A stretch of 6,269 nucleotides of DNA from Betaproteobacteria bacterium (GCA_028139685.1 JAOINQ010000035.1:1-6269); one strand, 5' to 3'; positions 1 through 6,207 are shown, counted from the first letter of the stretch. Notes: generated from the letters alone by a model not told the origin. Made by a program: numbers and translations.

Positions 1-3000
1 CCGAGTGAAGATTTTAAAGTAGGAAGTTTTGCCTACTATACAGCCTTACATGAAATCGGTCATGCTTTGGGACTTAGTCACACGCATCAAGATGAAGGTG
101 GTTCCTATCTAGGAAAAGAGTTAGACAAGAGTGAGGACACCATCCGCAACTCTGTAATGTCCTATGGTATTCAGGATCGAAATACTGTACTCGTTGAAAA
201 GGATGGAAAGTTAGAGTCAAAAACAATTTATGCATCCACTCCAATGCGCTATGACATCCAGGCAATGGAGGCACTTTATGGAAGAAGTACTACATCGAAT
301 GTTGGAGATACAGTCTATCAATGGGCAGATCGTGTCCAAACTCTTGAGACCATTTATGACAGTGATGGTATGGATACTCTTGATGCTTCCAATCAAACGC
401 AAGAAGTGCATATCAATTTACAGCCTGGCTCATTCCAATCCATAGGTATCTGGAGCAAAGAAGAGCAAGTTCAACATTATGTAGATAAAGGCTATGGTGA
501 CAAACAAACCATAGAGCAGTTTATTGAAGTGTTAAATAGCGGAGCAAAGGATGCAAGAGCACTGTACACAGGAGAAGACAATGTTGCCATTGCTTATAGT
601 AGTTATATTGAAAACGCGATTGGTGGACAGAGTGATGACATCCTGATTGGAAATGATTTAGATAATGTTTTGAAAGGAAATGCAGGTAATAACATCCTTG
701 TTGGTGGAAGAGGGTATGACACAGCCGTTTATGATGGGAAAAGACAAGATTATAAACTAGAGCAAAATCTTGATACGAGTTATTCCGTTACAAACCTGCA
801 GACGAAAGAAGTTGATACCTTACAAGAAATTGAAAAGATAGAGTTTGAAGATGAAGGTTTTGTAATTGCCTCGGGTGGGGAGAAACGTATCAATATTCAA
901 AATGAGTCTGAGATACGAAAACTTCGATTAGAAGATATCCAGGACAATGAGCTAAAGAAAATATTTTTAACTCCTTCGTATTCCGTAAGTGCGAATACGA
1001 CATCAGTAAATGAGGGAGCCACTGCGATTTTTACTATCACCACAGAAAATGTAGCTGCAGGAACAGAAATTTCTTATTCCTTTACAGGAGATGGCATTAC
1101 CTCAGATGACTTTTATGATCACCCTAGTTATGGGTTAGAGAGTAGATTTGCAAATTTCTCAGTTGATACCCTTGCAGGCATAGCTACCGTTTCAACAAGT
1201 GGGCAGGCAACCGTTGAGTTAGCGTTGCAAACAGATGGAGTAACTGAGGGCAATGAAACGCTTACGATTAATTTGCAAGGTCAATCTGCATCTATGACTG
1301 TATTGGATACGTCCAATAAAATCGCTGGTACAAAAAATCTTCAGCTTGGTAATTATGAAGGCAATGAGTCTTTTTCTTTCAATTTAATCAATCCAGTTAC
1401 AACGAGTGATGGAAAAACGTATTACGCTTTAGATACCAATGCAAGTGGAGATATATGGAATTTTGCAGGAGCGGCATCTGACTTACTGACGCATGCAACG
1501 CTAAATGAAGTTTTTAATGGAAGTGTTAGTAGTGCAACTTCTGATTTAATTGATTCACGCACAATTTATAAATCTGACTACCGACTTACTCTTCCCACAA
1601 TCGATGAGTTACGAAGGTTATGGACAGACCCTGCAGTAACGAGTCCGCCAACAGGTTGGGCAACACATCATTATTTAACGGCCACCGAAGATTCCACCTC
1701 TGAAGGAAAGCATTATATCGCCACACTTGCAAGCACTGCGGGGGCATATGGAATTGGAGCTGATCAATCCGTAGAGGGCTTTGTCGTATTTGAAGTTGAT
1801 GATTTAGTCAATGGCATTAAGAATTTTCGTACACCTATAGATGAAGGAAGTTTATACCATGCTGATTTTTGGATCGATGTTACACAAGATAAGTATTGGA
1901 AAACACTATATAGAAATCAATTTGATGCAGATGCTGGTCTTTCGGCTTATTCCTCTGTAACAGTAGAAGGAGATGCACATGCGCAGTCAATTGCTAACCC
2001 AGCAGGCACTATTGCAAGCTATCCAAAGGCTGTCTATTTTGATGGTTCTGGTGATGGATTAATACTAAACGATAGTAAATTGTCTGAGGTTGAAACGAAT
2101 AATTTTAAAATTTCTTTTGCTTTTAAAACCGATGGAGCTCAGGATGCTTATTCGGTTTTGGTCTCAAGGTTTGTATCCAGAGATGGAAATTATCTCGAGA
2201 TAGGCAATGGTCCTTCAAATACAACAGGAGGATTATTTGCAGAAACTGCAAATACACGAGCCGTGCTTTCTCCATTAACTGATTTTAATGATGACCAATG
2301 GCACTACGTGGAATTTTTCAGACAAGGAAAAACCTTGACCTTACGAGTTGATGGGACGGATGTAAATAGTGTTACCGGCACAACAATAGACTCTTTGGAT
2401 TTAAATGGAATGCGTCTGGGAAGATGGCAGGGAAATAATGCGACAGACAATAATTTTAAAGGTTGGATTGATGATTTTGTTGTAAGTATTGAAGATGATA
2501 TTACGGTGACATCTGCAGATTTGACATATTCAATAGGTGGTGCGGAGCCCACGGATTTCATGCATGCACCCCTTACAGGGGCATTTACTGTTTCTGGAAC
2601 TAGTTCCCCACCTGGAACATTTCCTAGAGCAGGCCCCACAGGATACTTTGATTCTGGTAGACATATGGTTGGTTTTGATCTCGGGAGGCTCGCTGCTGAC
2701 GAATTGACTGAAGGTACAGAGATAATGAGCCTAACTATTGGAGGCAAAACCCAGCAGTTTCCAGTAAATGATACTTCCGTTGGGATTGCAAGTTCTCCCA
2801 GTCCGGTTTTACAAGTTTCTGAGCCGAGTGTTCCAGTCAGTCCAGGTGAGGCCACTGGATACAAGCCAATTATTTTCACCAATGCTCGTTTAAACTTATC
2901 TGCCTTTCCTTCGCTTGGAAACTTTAATATTCCTCAAACGATTCTTAATAATGTATTAGCTGTTTTAGAGGGAAGAGAAGCAGAGCCTCATGGGTTACTT

Positions 3001-3306
3001 GGTGAGGATTTCAATGACCCGGAAGCCTTATTCAATTTAATTAATGCACTTCAGGCAACCATTGCTGAAGTAGATGCACAAAGAGCAGCACTGGGCAGTG
3101 TTACAGGAACGTTGGATGAAAGAATGCAGGTTGTTGCAGCAACTCAAAGTGGAGACATCAGTGCAGAAGCAGCTGATAGTCCAGTGGTTGCTGCAACCCT
3201 ACTGGAATTAATTAAAGCGCAAATCCAATCTTTAATCGATGAGCAGTTAACTGCACTGAGTAATATATCTGAGCCAGTTGCATTAGAACTATTGAATAAA
3301 GAATAA
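1..3306 (+). CDS. Secreted serralysin-type zinc metalloprotease with RTX, Calx-beta-like and LamG modules (5' end missing)
   Basis: The frame is open from base 1, so the gene starts left of the window; 1101 codons remain. Numbering from base 1, residues 17-27 are HEIGHALGLSH, the metzincin/serralysin zinc site. SVMSY at 51-55 is the Met-turn with its tyrosine. DIQAMEALYG (85-94) and the stretch to about 152 match the start of the serralysin C-terminal domain. Four degenerate calcium-binding RTX nonapeptides lie at 208-243, for example GGQSDDILI. A Calx-beta-like module follows at about 327-438, then a DUF1566-like or C-type-lectin-like stretch (about 445-602, with LPTIDELRRLW), a LamG/concanavalin-like module (about 677-830) and a second Calx-beta-like tail (about 860-926). 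The last 145 residues look helical. RTX proteins of this family leave by type I secretion and cleave extracellular proteins. The roughly 860 residues after the RTX block are unusual, since classical serralysins are about 480 aa and end soon after it. Substrate unknown. Confidence 0.9.
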   Translation, partial: PSEDFKVGSFAYYTALHEIGHALGLSHTHQDEGGSYLGKELDKSEDTIRNSVMSYGIQDRNTVLVEKDGKLESKTIYASTPMRYDIQAMEALYGRSTTSNVGDTVYQWADRVQTLETIYDSDGMDTLDASNQTQEVHINLQPGSFQSIGIWSKEEQVQHYVDKGYGDKQTIEQFIEVLNSGAKDARALYTGEDNVAIAYSSYIENAIGGQSDDILIGNDLDNVLKGNAGNNILVGGRGYDTAVYDGKRQDYKLEQNLDTSYSVTNLQTKEVDTLQEIEKIEFEDEGFVIASGGEKRINIQNESEIRKLRLEDIQDNELKKIFLTPSYSVSANTTSVNEGATAIFTITTENVAAGTEISYSFTGDGITSDDFYDHPSYGLESRFANFSVDTLAGIATVSTSGQATVELALQTDGVTEGNETLTINLQGQSASMTVLDTSNKIAGTKNLQLGNYEGNESFSFNLINPVTTSDGKTYYALDTNASGDIWNFAGAASDLLTHATLNEVFNGSVSSATSDLIDSRTIYKSDYRLTLPTIDELRRLWTDPAVTSPPTGWATHHYLTATEDSTSEGKHYIATLASTAGAYGIGADQSVEGFVVFEVDDLVNGIKNFRTPIDEGSLYHADFWIDVTQDKYWKTLYRNQFDADAGLSAYSSVTVEGDAHAQSIANPAGTIASYPKAVYFDGSGDGLILNDSKLSEVETNNFKISFAFKTDGAQDAYSVLVSRFVSRDGNYLEIGNGPSNTTGGLFAETANTRAVLSPLTDFNDDQWHYVEFFRQGKTLTLRVDGTDVNSVTGTTIDSLDLNGMRLGRWQGNNATDNNFKGWIDDFVVSIEDDITVTSADLTYSIGGAEPTDFMHAPLTGAFTVSGTSSPPGTFPRAGPTGYFDSGRHMVGFDLGRLAADELTEGTEIMSLTIGGKTQQFPVNDTSVGIASSPSPVLQVSEPSVPVSPGEATGYKPIIFTNARLNLSAFPSLGNFNIPQTILNNVLAVLEGREAEPHGLLGEDFNDPEALFNLINALQATIAEVDAQRAALGSVTGTLDERMQVVAATQSGDISAEAADSPVVAATLLELIKAQIQSLIDEQLTALSNISEPVALELLNKE
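49..81 (+). other. Zinc-binding catalytic site HExxHxxGxxH
   Basis: These codons read HEIGHALGLSH. The three histidines are the zinc ligands and the glutamate is the general base of metzincins. The motif lies upstream of the first possible in-frame start (TTG at 67), which shows that the coding frame must begin before the window. Confidence 0.93.
622..729 (+). repeat. RTX nonapeptide repeat block (4 degenerate units)
   Basis: Four consecutive 9-residue units (GGQSDDILI, GNDLDNVLK, GNAGNNILV, GGRGYDTAV) follow the GGxGxDxUx pattern of calcium-binding beta-rolls. They directly follow the serralysin-type lead-in NVAIAYSSYIENAIGG. The block is short and several glycines are replaced, so calcium binding may be weak. 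Confidence 0.85.
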
Positions 3307-3313
3307 ATACAAC

Positions 3314-3335
3314 TGTGAGTAACAGTGTGAGTAAC
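3314..3335 (+). promoter_or_regulatory. Paired TGTGAGTAAC motifs, candidate recombinase-arm sites
   Basis: TGTGAGTAAC occurs at 3314-3323 and again at 3326-3335 with a 12-bp period. The pair is conserved in the other repeat copy at 5857-5866 (last base T) and 5869-5878. Short direct repeats near an attachment core are typical binding sites of tyrosine recombinases or excision factors; that role here is inferred. Confidence 0.4.
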
Positions 3336-3387
3336 GGCAAAAAAGTGATTAATAATTTTACGTAGAATCAATGAGTTAAGTGCTCAG

Positions 3388-3410
3388 TTCGAATCCCGCT
3401 CTCTCCGCCA
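3388..3410 (+). other. 3' fragment of a tRNA-Ser-type gene, candidate attachment core
   Basis: The 23 bases parse exactly as a T-loop (TTCGAAT), the 3' strand of the T-stem (CCCGC), the 3' strand of the acceptor stem (TCTCTCC), discriminator G and CCA. The upstream bases (TCAG) do not pair with CCCGC, and there is no anticodon or D arm, so this is a fragment and not a gene. Discriminator G and the pyrimidine-rich acceptor strand suggest tRNA-Ser with a 5' end GGAGAGA. Integrases of genomic islands commonly use the T-loop-to-3'-end segment as the shared att core. Confidence 0.75.
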
Positions 3411-3476
3411 GGCAAAATTACTGATTTCTCGATAAAAAATTAATACGGTAGATAACTAAATTTAAGTGTAGATATT

Positions 3477-3506
3477 TTCAAATCCCCGAAAATGCATCGC
3501 TGTAAT
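3477..3506 (+). promoter_or_regulatory. Weak candidate sigma70 promoter for gapdh-arsJ
   Basis: TTCAAA (3477-3482) and TGTAAT (3501-3506) are separated by 18 bases and lie 47 bases before the preferred gapdh start. The -35 matches 4 of 6 and the -10 matches 5 of 6, but the -10 lacks the important second-position A. The region is AT-rich, so chance matches are likely. I see no convincing ArsR-type inverted repeat here. Confidence 0.22.
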
Positions 3507-3552
3507 AAAAATTTAATTTCAATTCGCTACCATGATATTTTTTGGGATCTCT

Positions 3553-4602
3553 ATGAAAATTGGTGTAAATGGGGCAGGGCGTATTGGTCGTCTTTTTATC
3601 AAAGCTGCTTTAGGCCAGTTGAATCGGGTTAAAGAAGATTTAAATAGAAACAAGACATTAGACGTTGTTCATATTAATGAGGTAAATGGGAAAGTTTTTG
3701 ATGTTGTACATCTTTTAAAGTACGACAGTACTCAGGGTCTGATACCTGACAATATTAGCGTTCTTGGCGATGGTTCGATAAGTTTTGGCGGAAAGCATAT
3801 ATCATTTTCACAATTTTCCATGCCAGGTGAAATACCATGGGCTAAATACGGTGTCGACCTTGTCATTGAGTGTTCCGGCAATAATTTAACACCTGAGGCA
3901 CTAGAAGGTCACCTGCAACAAGGTGCGAAGAAAGTGCTTGTCTCTGCTCCGATTAAGTCTAACGAGATTCTCAATCTAGTTTATGGGGTAAACCACACTA
4001 AATATGACAGGCGTCATCACAACATCGTAACTGCATCGTCTTGCACCACTAATTGCATAGCACCAGCTATTATGGTTTTACAGGAAAAATTTGGTATTCA
4101 AAGAGGGCAGATCACTACAATTCACAACCCCACGAATACAAATCTGGTCGTTGATGCAATCCATAAAGATCCTCGCAGAGCACGCAGCGCTCTTATGAAT
4201 CTAATTCCCACCACTACAGGTAGCGCTAGAATTATCGGTAGTATTTTTCCCGAGTTAGCTGGCAAACTTGATGGTCATGCTGTGCGTGCACCTACACTAA
4301 ACTCTTCTTTAACAGACTGTGTCTTTTCCCTGAAGAAAAAAGTATCTGTTGATGAAGTCAATAACGAATTGCACCAGTACTCTAAAGGTTCTTTGAAAGG
4401 AATTCTAGGAGTTGAGAGGGCTCCCTTAGTTAGTTCTGATTTTCTCGGAGATTCAAGAAGTTGTATTGTTGATTTGCCGTCTACACTTGTTACCGACAAT
4501 CGACTCTTAAAGCTTTATCTTTGGTACGATAACGAGGCAGGATATGCATGTAGACTTGCTGACCTTGCGTTTCATATGATGAAAAAAGTTCGTAGAAAAT
4601 GA
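3553..4602 (+). CDS. ArsJ-associated glyceraldehyde-3-phosphate dehydrogenase (makes 1-arseno-3-phosphoglycerate)
   Basis: This 349-residue protein is a complete GAPDH. It has the NAD fold motif NGAGRIGR (6-13), KYDSTQG (56-62), the catalytic motif SSCTTNC with Cys164, His191 in TTIHNPTN, the phosphate-site segments PTTTGSA and VRAPT (Arg245), and WYDNEAGY with Asn327. In arsenate-resistance operons this family uses arsenate in place of phosphate to form 1-arseno-3-phosphoglycerate, which ArsJ exports. The ArsJ gene follows after 20 bases, which supports this role over glycolysis. The start at 3553 is preferred because MKIGVNG is the family N-terminus and GGGA lies 5 bases upstream; an in-frame ATG at 3532 would add 7 residues without a visible ribosome-binding site. 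About a dozen extra residues lie between the first helix and the second strand compared with E. coli GapA, and the usual NAD-ribose Asp of the AIND motif is Glu43. Confidence 0.9.
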   Translation: MKIGVNGAGRIGRLFIKAALGQLNRVKEDLNRNKTLDVVHINEVNGKVFDVVHLLKYDSTQGLIPDNISVLGDGSISFGGKHISFSQFSMPGEIPWAKYGVDLVIECSGNNLTPEALEGHLQQGAKKVLVSAPIKSNEILNLVYGVNHTKYDRRHHNIVTASSCTTNCIAPAIMVLQEKFGIQRGQITTIHNPTNTNLVVDAIHKDPRRARSALMNLIPTTTGSARIIGSIFPELAGKLDGHAVRAPTLNSSLTDCVFSLKKKVSVDEVNNELHQYSKGSLKGILGVERAPLVSSDFLGDSRSCIVDLPSTLVTDNRLLKLYLWYDNEAGYACRLADLAFHMMKKVRRK

Positions 4603-4622
4603 CACGTTAAAGTTCGTAAGAC

Positions 4623-5861
4623 ATGAACTCTTCAATTAAAGATTATATTACAGTAACCCTTAATTACTGGGTATTCACTTTTACTGATGGTGCGTTACGC
4701 ATACTTGTCTTATTTCATTTTTACAAAGAAGGATTCTCACCCTTTACTATCGCTCTGTTATTTCTTTCCTATGAATTCGCTGGGGTCTTTACCAACTTAA
4801 TTGGTGGATGGTTGTCAACGAACTTCGGTATAAAACGAATATTGGGAATAGGTTTAGTTATACAAAGCCTCGGGCTCTTATGTTTATCTGTCGTAAATAC
4901 TACCTGGGGAGCAATTATTGCTACGGTATGGATATTGTGTTGTCAGGGTCTATGCGGAGTAGCTAAAGACTTTACGAAAACCGCAAGCAAATCAGCAATC
5001 AAGCTTACCTCAGACAAACTAGAGGGTTTCGAATCAAAAGATTCCAGACTTTTTCGTTGGGTTGCATGGTTTACTGGAAGTAAAAATGCGATGAAAGGCA
5101 TTGGTTTTTTAGGTGGTGGTTTACTACTTACAGTTTTTGGGTTTCAAAATTCACTATGGTTAATGGTTTTCCTGATAGTTCTAATTTTCATATACACCAT
5201 GGCACAATTGCCAGAAATGTTTGGAAAGAAAAAAGCATCAAGAACAATAAAAAGTTTTTTTTCTAAAAACAAAGTAGTAAATAATTTGGCGCTCATAAGA
5301 ATATTTTTGTTTGGGGCTAGAGACGTTTGGTTTGTAGTTGCACTACCCGTGTTTTTGTATTCTAGCGGTTGGACCTTCATTCAAGTAAGTGGGCTAATGG
5401 CTTTTTGGACAATATTTTATGGTTTTATTCAAGCGGTTGCTCCAAAAATCATTCCTGAAACTGAATCCCGAGTCATTGGAAAACGTCTACGTAATTGGAT
5501 GTTTGGTTTGTGTGTAATTCCGGCAATTCTTTATTTTATTGTAGTTAGTGAGATTCCTTTATCTGAAGGTTATGTAATTTTTGGATTATTTGTCTTTGCA
5601 TTATTATTTGCAATTAATTCGTCATTCCAAAGTTTTTTAATTGTTGAATATTCTTCTAAAGACAAAACCGCTGAAGATATTGGTTTTTATTATTCCGCAA
5701 ATGCTATCGGTCGTTTTATAGGGACCTTACTATCTGGATATTTATTTCAATTGGGAGGGTTTTCCCACGCATTGTTTGGGTCTGCGCTAATGTTAATCAT
5801 AGGCTGGATAGTTTCTCTGCGATTTAATTTGCAAGAATCCTTATCTTATAAAAAACTGTGA
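4623..5861 (+). CDS. arsJ: Organoarsenical efflux MFS transporter ArsJ
   Basis: The 412-residue protein has about 12 hydrophobic segments (roughly 11-34, 43-63, 72-92, 97-117, 155-174, 177-195, 222-247, 252-272, 292-309, 316-336, 353-375, 380-398). It carries segments I recognise from ArsJ: NYWVFTFTDGALR near the N-terminus, YEFAGVFTNLIGGWL, TGSKNAMKGIGF (151-162) and FLFGARDVWFVVALPV (228-243). ArsJ is an inner-membrane exporter of 1-arseno-3-phosphoglycerate, the unstable product of the partner GAPDH, and the pair together give arsenate resistance. Length is normal, so the gene looks intact. It follows gapdh by 20 bases with only a weak ribosome-binding site (GTAAG). AAAGTTCGTA occurs at 4585-4594 and 4609-4618, spanning the junction. 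The TGA stop (5859-5861) lies inside the first TGTGAGTAAT motif of repeat copy 2, so the repeat supplies the end of the gene. Confidence 0.93.
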   Translation: MNSSIKDYITVTLNYWVFTFTDGALRILVLFHFYKEGFSPFTIALLFLSYEFAGVFTNLIGGWLSTNFGIKRILGIGLVIQSLGLLCLSVVNTTWGAIIATVWILCCQGLCGVAKDFTKTASKSAIKLTSDKLEGFESKDSRLFRWVAWFTGSKNAMKGIGFLGGGLLLTVFGFQNSLWLMVFLIVLIFIYTMAQLPEMFGKKKASRTIKSFFSKNKVVNNLALIRIFLFGARDVWFVVALPVFLYSSGWTFIQVSGLMAFWTIFYGFIQAVAPKIIPETESRVIGKRLRNWMFGLCVIPAILYFIVVSEIPLSEGYVIFGLFVFALLFAINSSFQSFLIVEYSSKDKTAEDIGFYYSANAIGRFIGTLLSGYLFQLGGFSHALFGSALMLIIGWIVSLRFNLQESLSYKKL

Positions 5862-5878
5862 GTAATAGTGTGAGTAAC
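5857..5878 (+). promoter_or_regulatory. Paired TGTGAGTAA(C/T) motifs, second set
   Basis: TGTGAGTAAT (5857-5866) and TGTGAGTAAC (5869-5878) keep the 12-bp period of copy 1. The first motif contains the arsJ stop codon. A recombinase or accessory-factor binding role is inferred from position and conservation only. Confidence 0.4.
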
Positions 5879-5918
5879 GGCAAAAAAGTGATTCAGAATA
5901 TTAAATAGAATCAATAGG

Positions 5919-5942
5919 TTAGGGGTTCAGTTAGGGGTTCAG
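5919..5942 (+). repeat. 12-bp perfect tandem duplication (TTAGGGGTTCAG x2)
   Basis: TTAGGGGTTCAG is present twice in a row directly before the tRNA-like fragment. Copy 1 of the long repeat has a single related unit, TTAAGTGCTCAG at 3376-3387. The duplication accounts exactly for the 12-base length difference between the two long repeats. Confidence 0.9.
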
Positions 5943-5965
5943 TTCGAATCCCGCTCTCTCGGCCA
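5943..5965 (+). other. Second tRNA-Ser-type 3' fragment, with an acceptor-stem mismatch
   Basis: It is identical to 3388-3410 except for one base: C3406, the last base of the acceptor 3' strand (tRNA position 72), is G at 5961. A G here could not pair with the G1 expected of this tRNA. As at the first fragment, no T-stem partner or anticodon arm is present, so it is not a tRNA gene. Confidence 0.75.
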
Positions 5966-6025
5966 GTCTAAAAATTGCTAGTTTTCCAACTTAAAATCAA
6001 TAGTTTACAAATCCCCAAATTTGTT

Positions 6026-6047
6026 TTTGTACCATATCTTTGTACCA
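6026..6047 (+). repeat. TTTGTACCA direct repeat pair
   Basis: TTTGTACCA occurs at 6026-6034 and 6039-6047, a 13-base period. A related 12-bp perfect palindrome, TTTGGTACCAAA, lies at 6191-6202. These could be protein-binding sites; nothing else supports a function. Confidence 0.4.
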
Positions 6048-6099
6048 AAATAGCTAAAAAAAACTTAACATCTAGCCCAAAGTGTAGGGGAGAGGGGTT

Positions 6100-6207
6100 A
6101 TGTGGAGTGTTTATGGTTGTGATGATGCTGCATTCATACATAAAATAGAAATACGAATACCATCGCATGATAATTGGATGAGAAAGTGCCTTTGGTACCA
6201 AATATAG
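6100..6207 (+). CDS. Possible 35-residue small ORF
   Basis: ATG at 6100 is preceded by the strongly purine-rich AGGGGAGAGGGG (6086-6097), which looks like a ribosome-binding site, though the last G-run is only 2 bases from the ATG. The frame begins MWSVYGCDDAAF and runs to TAG at 6205-6207. I do not recognise the product, it has no membrane segment, and it may be a decayed gene start or chance. Confidence 0.2.
   Translation: MWSVYGCDDAAFIHKIEIRIPSHDNWMRKCLWYQI

Larger units (their letters stand above)
3311..3411 (+). repeat. Long direct repeat, copy 1, ending in a tRNA-Ser-type 3' end
   Basis: The first 40 bases (3311-3350) match 5854-5893 with a single difference (C3323 versus T5866). The next 37 bases match at about 27 positions once a 12-bp duplication in copy 2 is allowed for. 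The last part is near-identical through the tRNA-like CCA. Inside are two TGTGAGTAAC motifs at 3314-3323 and 3326-3335. The repeat begins 5 bases after the metalloprotease stop codon. The likely role is an element end or recombination site. Confidence 0.88.
3411..5965 (+). mobile_element. Putative integrase-less tRNA-targeted unit carrying gapdh-arsJ
   Basis: The unit runs from just after the tRNA 3' fragment of repeat copy 1 to the end of the fragment in copy 2, about 2.55 kb. It contains only the arsenate operon; no integrase, transposase or excisionase frame is visible. The two bounding repeats are direct, as expected for attachment sites after tandem integration at one tRNA gene. Alternatives are deletion of a recombinase from a larger island, or duplication of the repeat by homologous recombination. 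The repeats are observed; mobility is inferred. Confidence 0.5.
5854..5966 (+). repeat. Long direct repeat, copy 2, ending in a tRNA-Ser-type 3' end
   Basis: This is the second copy of the element at 3311-3411, in the same orientation, 2543 bases downstream. It overlaps the last codons and the stop of arsJ. It differs from copy 1 by one base in the first 40, about 10 in the next 37, a 12-bp tandem duplication (5919-5942) and one change in the acceptor-stem part. It contains a 6-bp inverted repeat TGATTC (5889-5894) and GAATCA (5908-5913) with a 13-base loop; copy 1 keeps 5 bp of it. Confidence 0.88.

Noticed and set aside
67..69. TTG as the start of the metalloprotease
   Set aside because: The zinc-site motif HEIGHALGLSH begins at base 49 in the same frame, so the coding sequence must extend upstream beyond the window.
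2304..2882. 192-codon minus-strand frame inside the metalloprotease gene
   Set aside because: It lies antisense to the LamG/Calx-beta coding region, has no recognisable motif and is a shadow of the real frame.
3351..3410. A complete tRNA gene
   Set aside because: Only the T-loop, the 3' T-stem and acceptor strands and CCA are present; the bases before do not pair with CCCGC, and there is no anticodon or D arm.
3311..3411. Insertion-sequence terminal repeats
   Set aside because: The copies are direct rather than inverted, no transposase lies between them, and they end in a tRNA segment.
3411..3552. ArsR operator upstream of gapdh
   Set aside because: No convincing inverted repeat of ArsR type was found in the 140 bases.
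5862..6000. Rho-independent terminator after arsJ
   Set aside because: The only hairpin, TGATTC/GAATCA with a 13-base loop, is AT-rich and lacks a following T-run.
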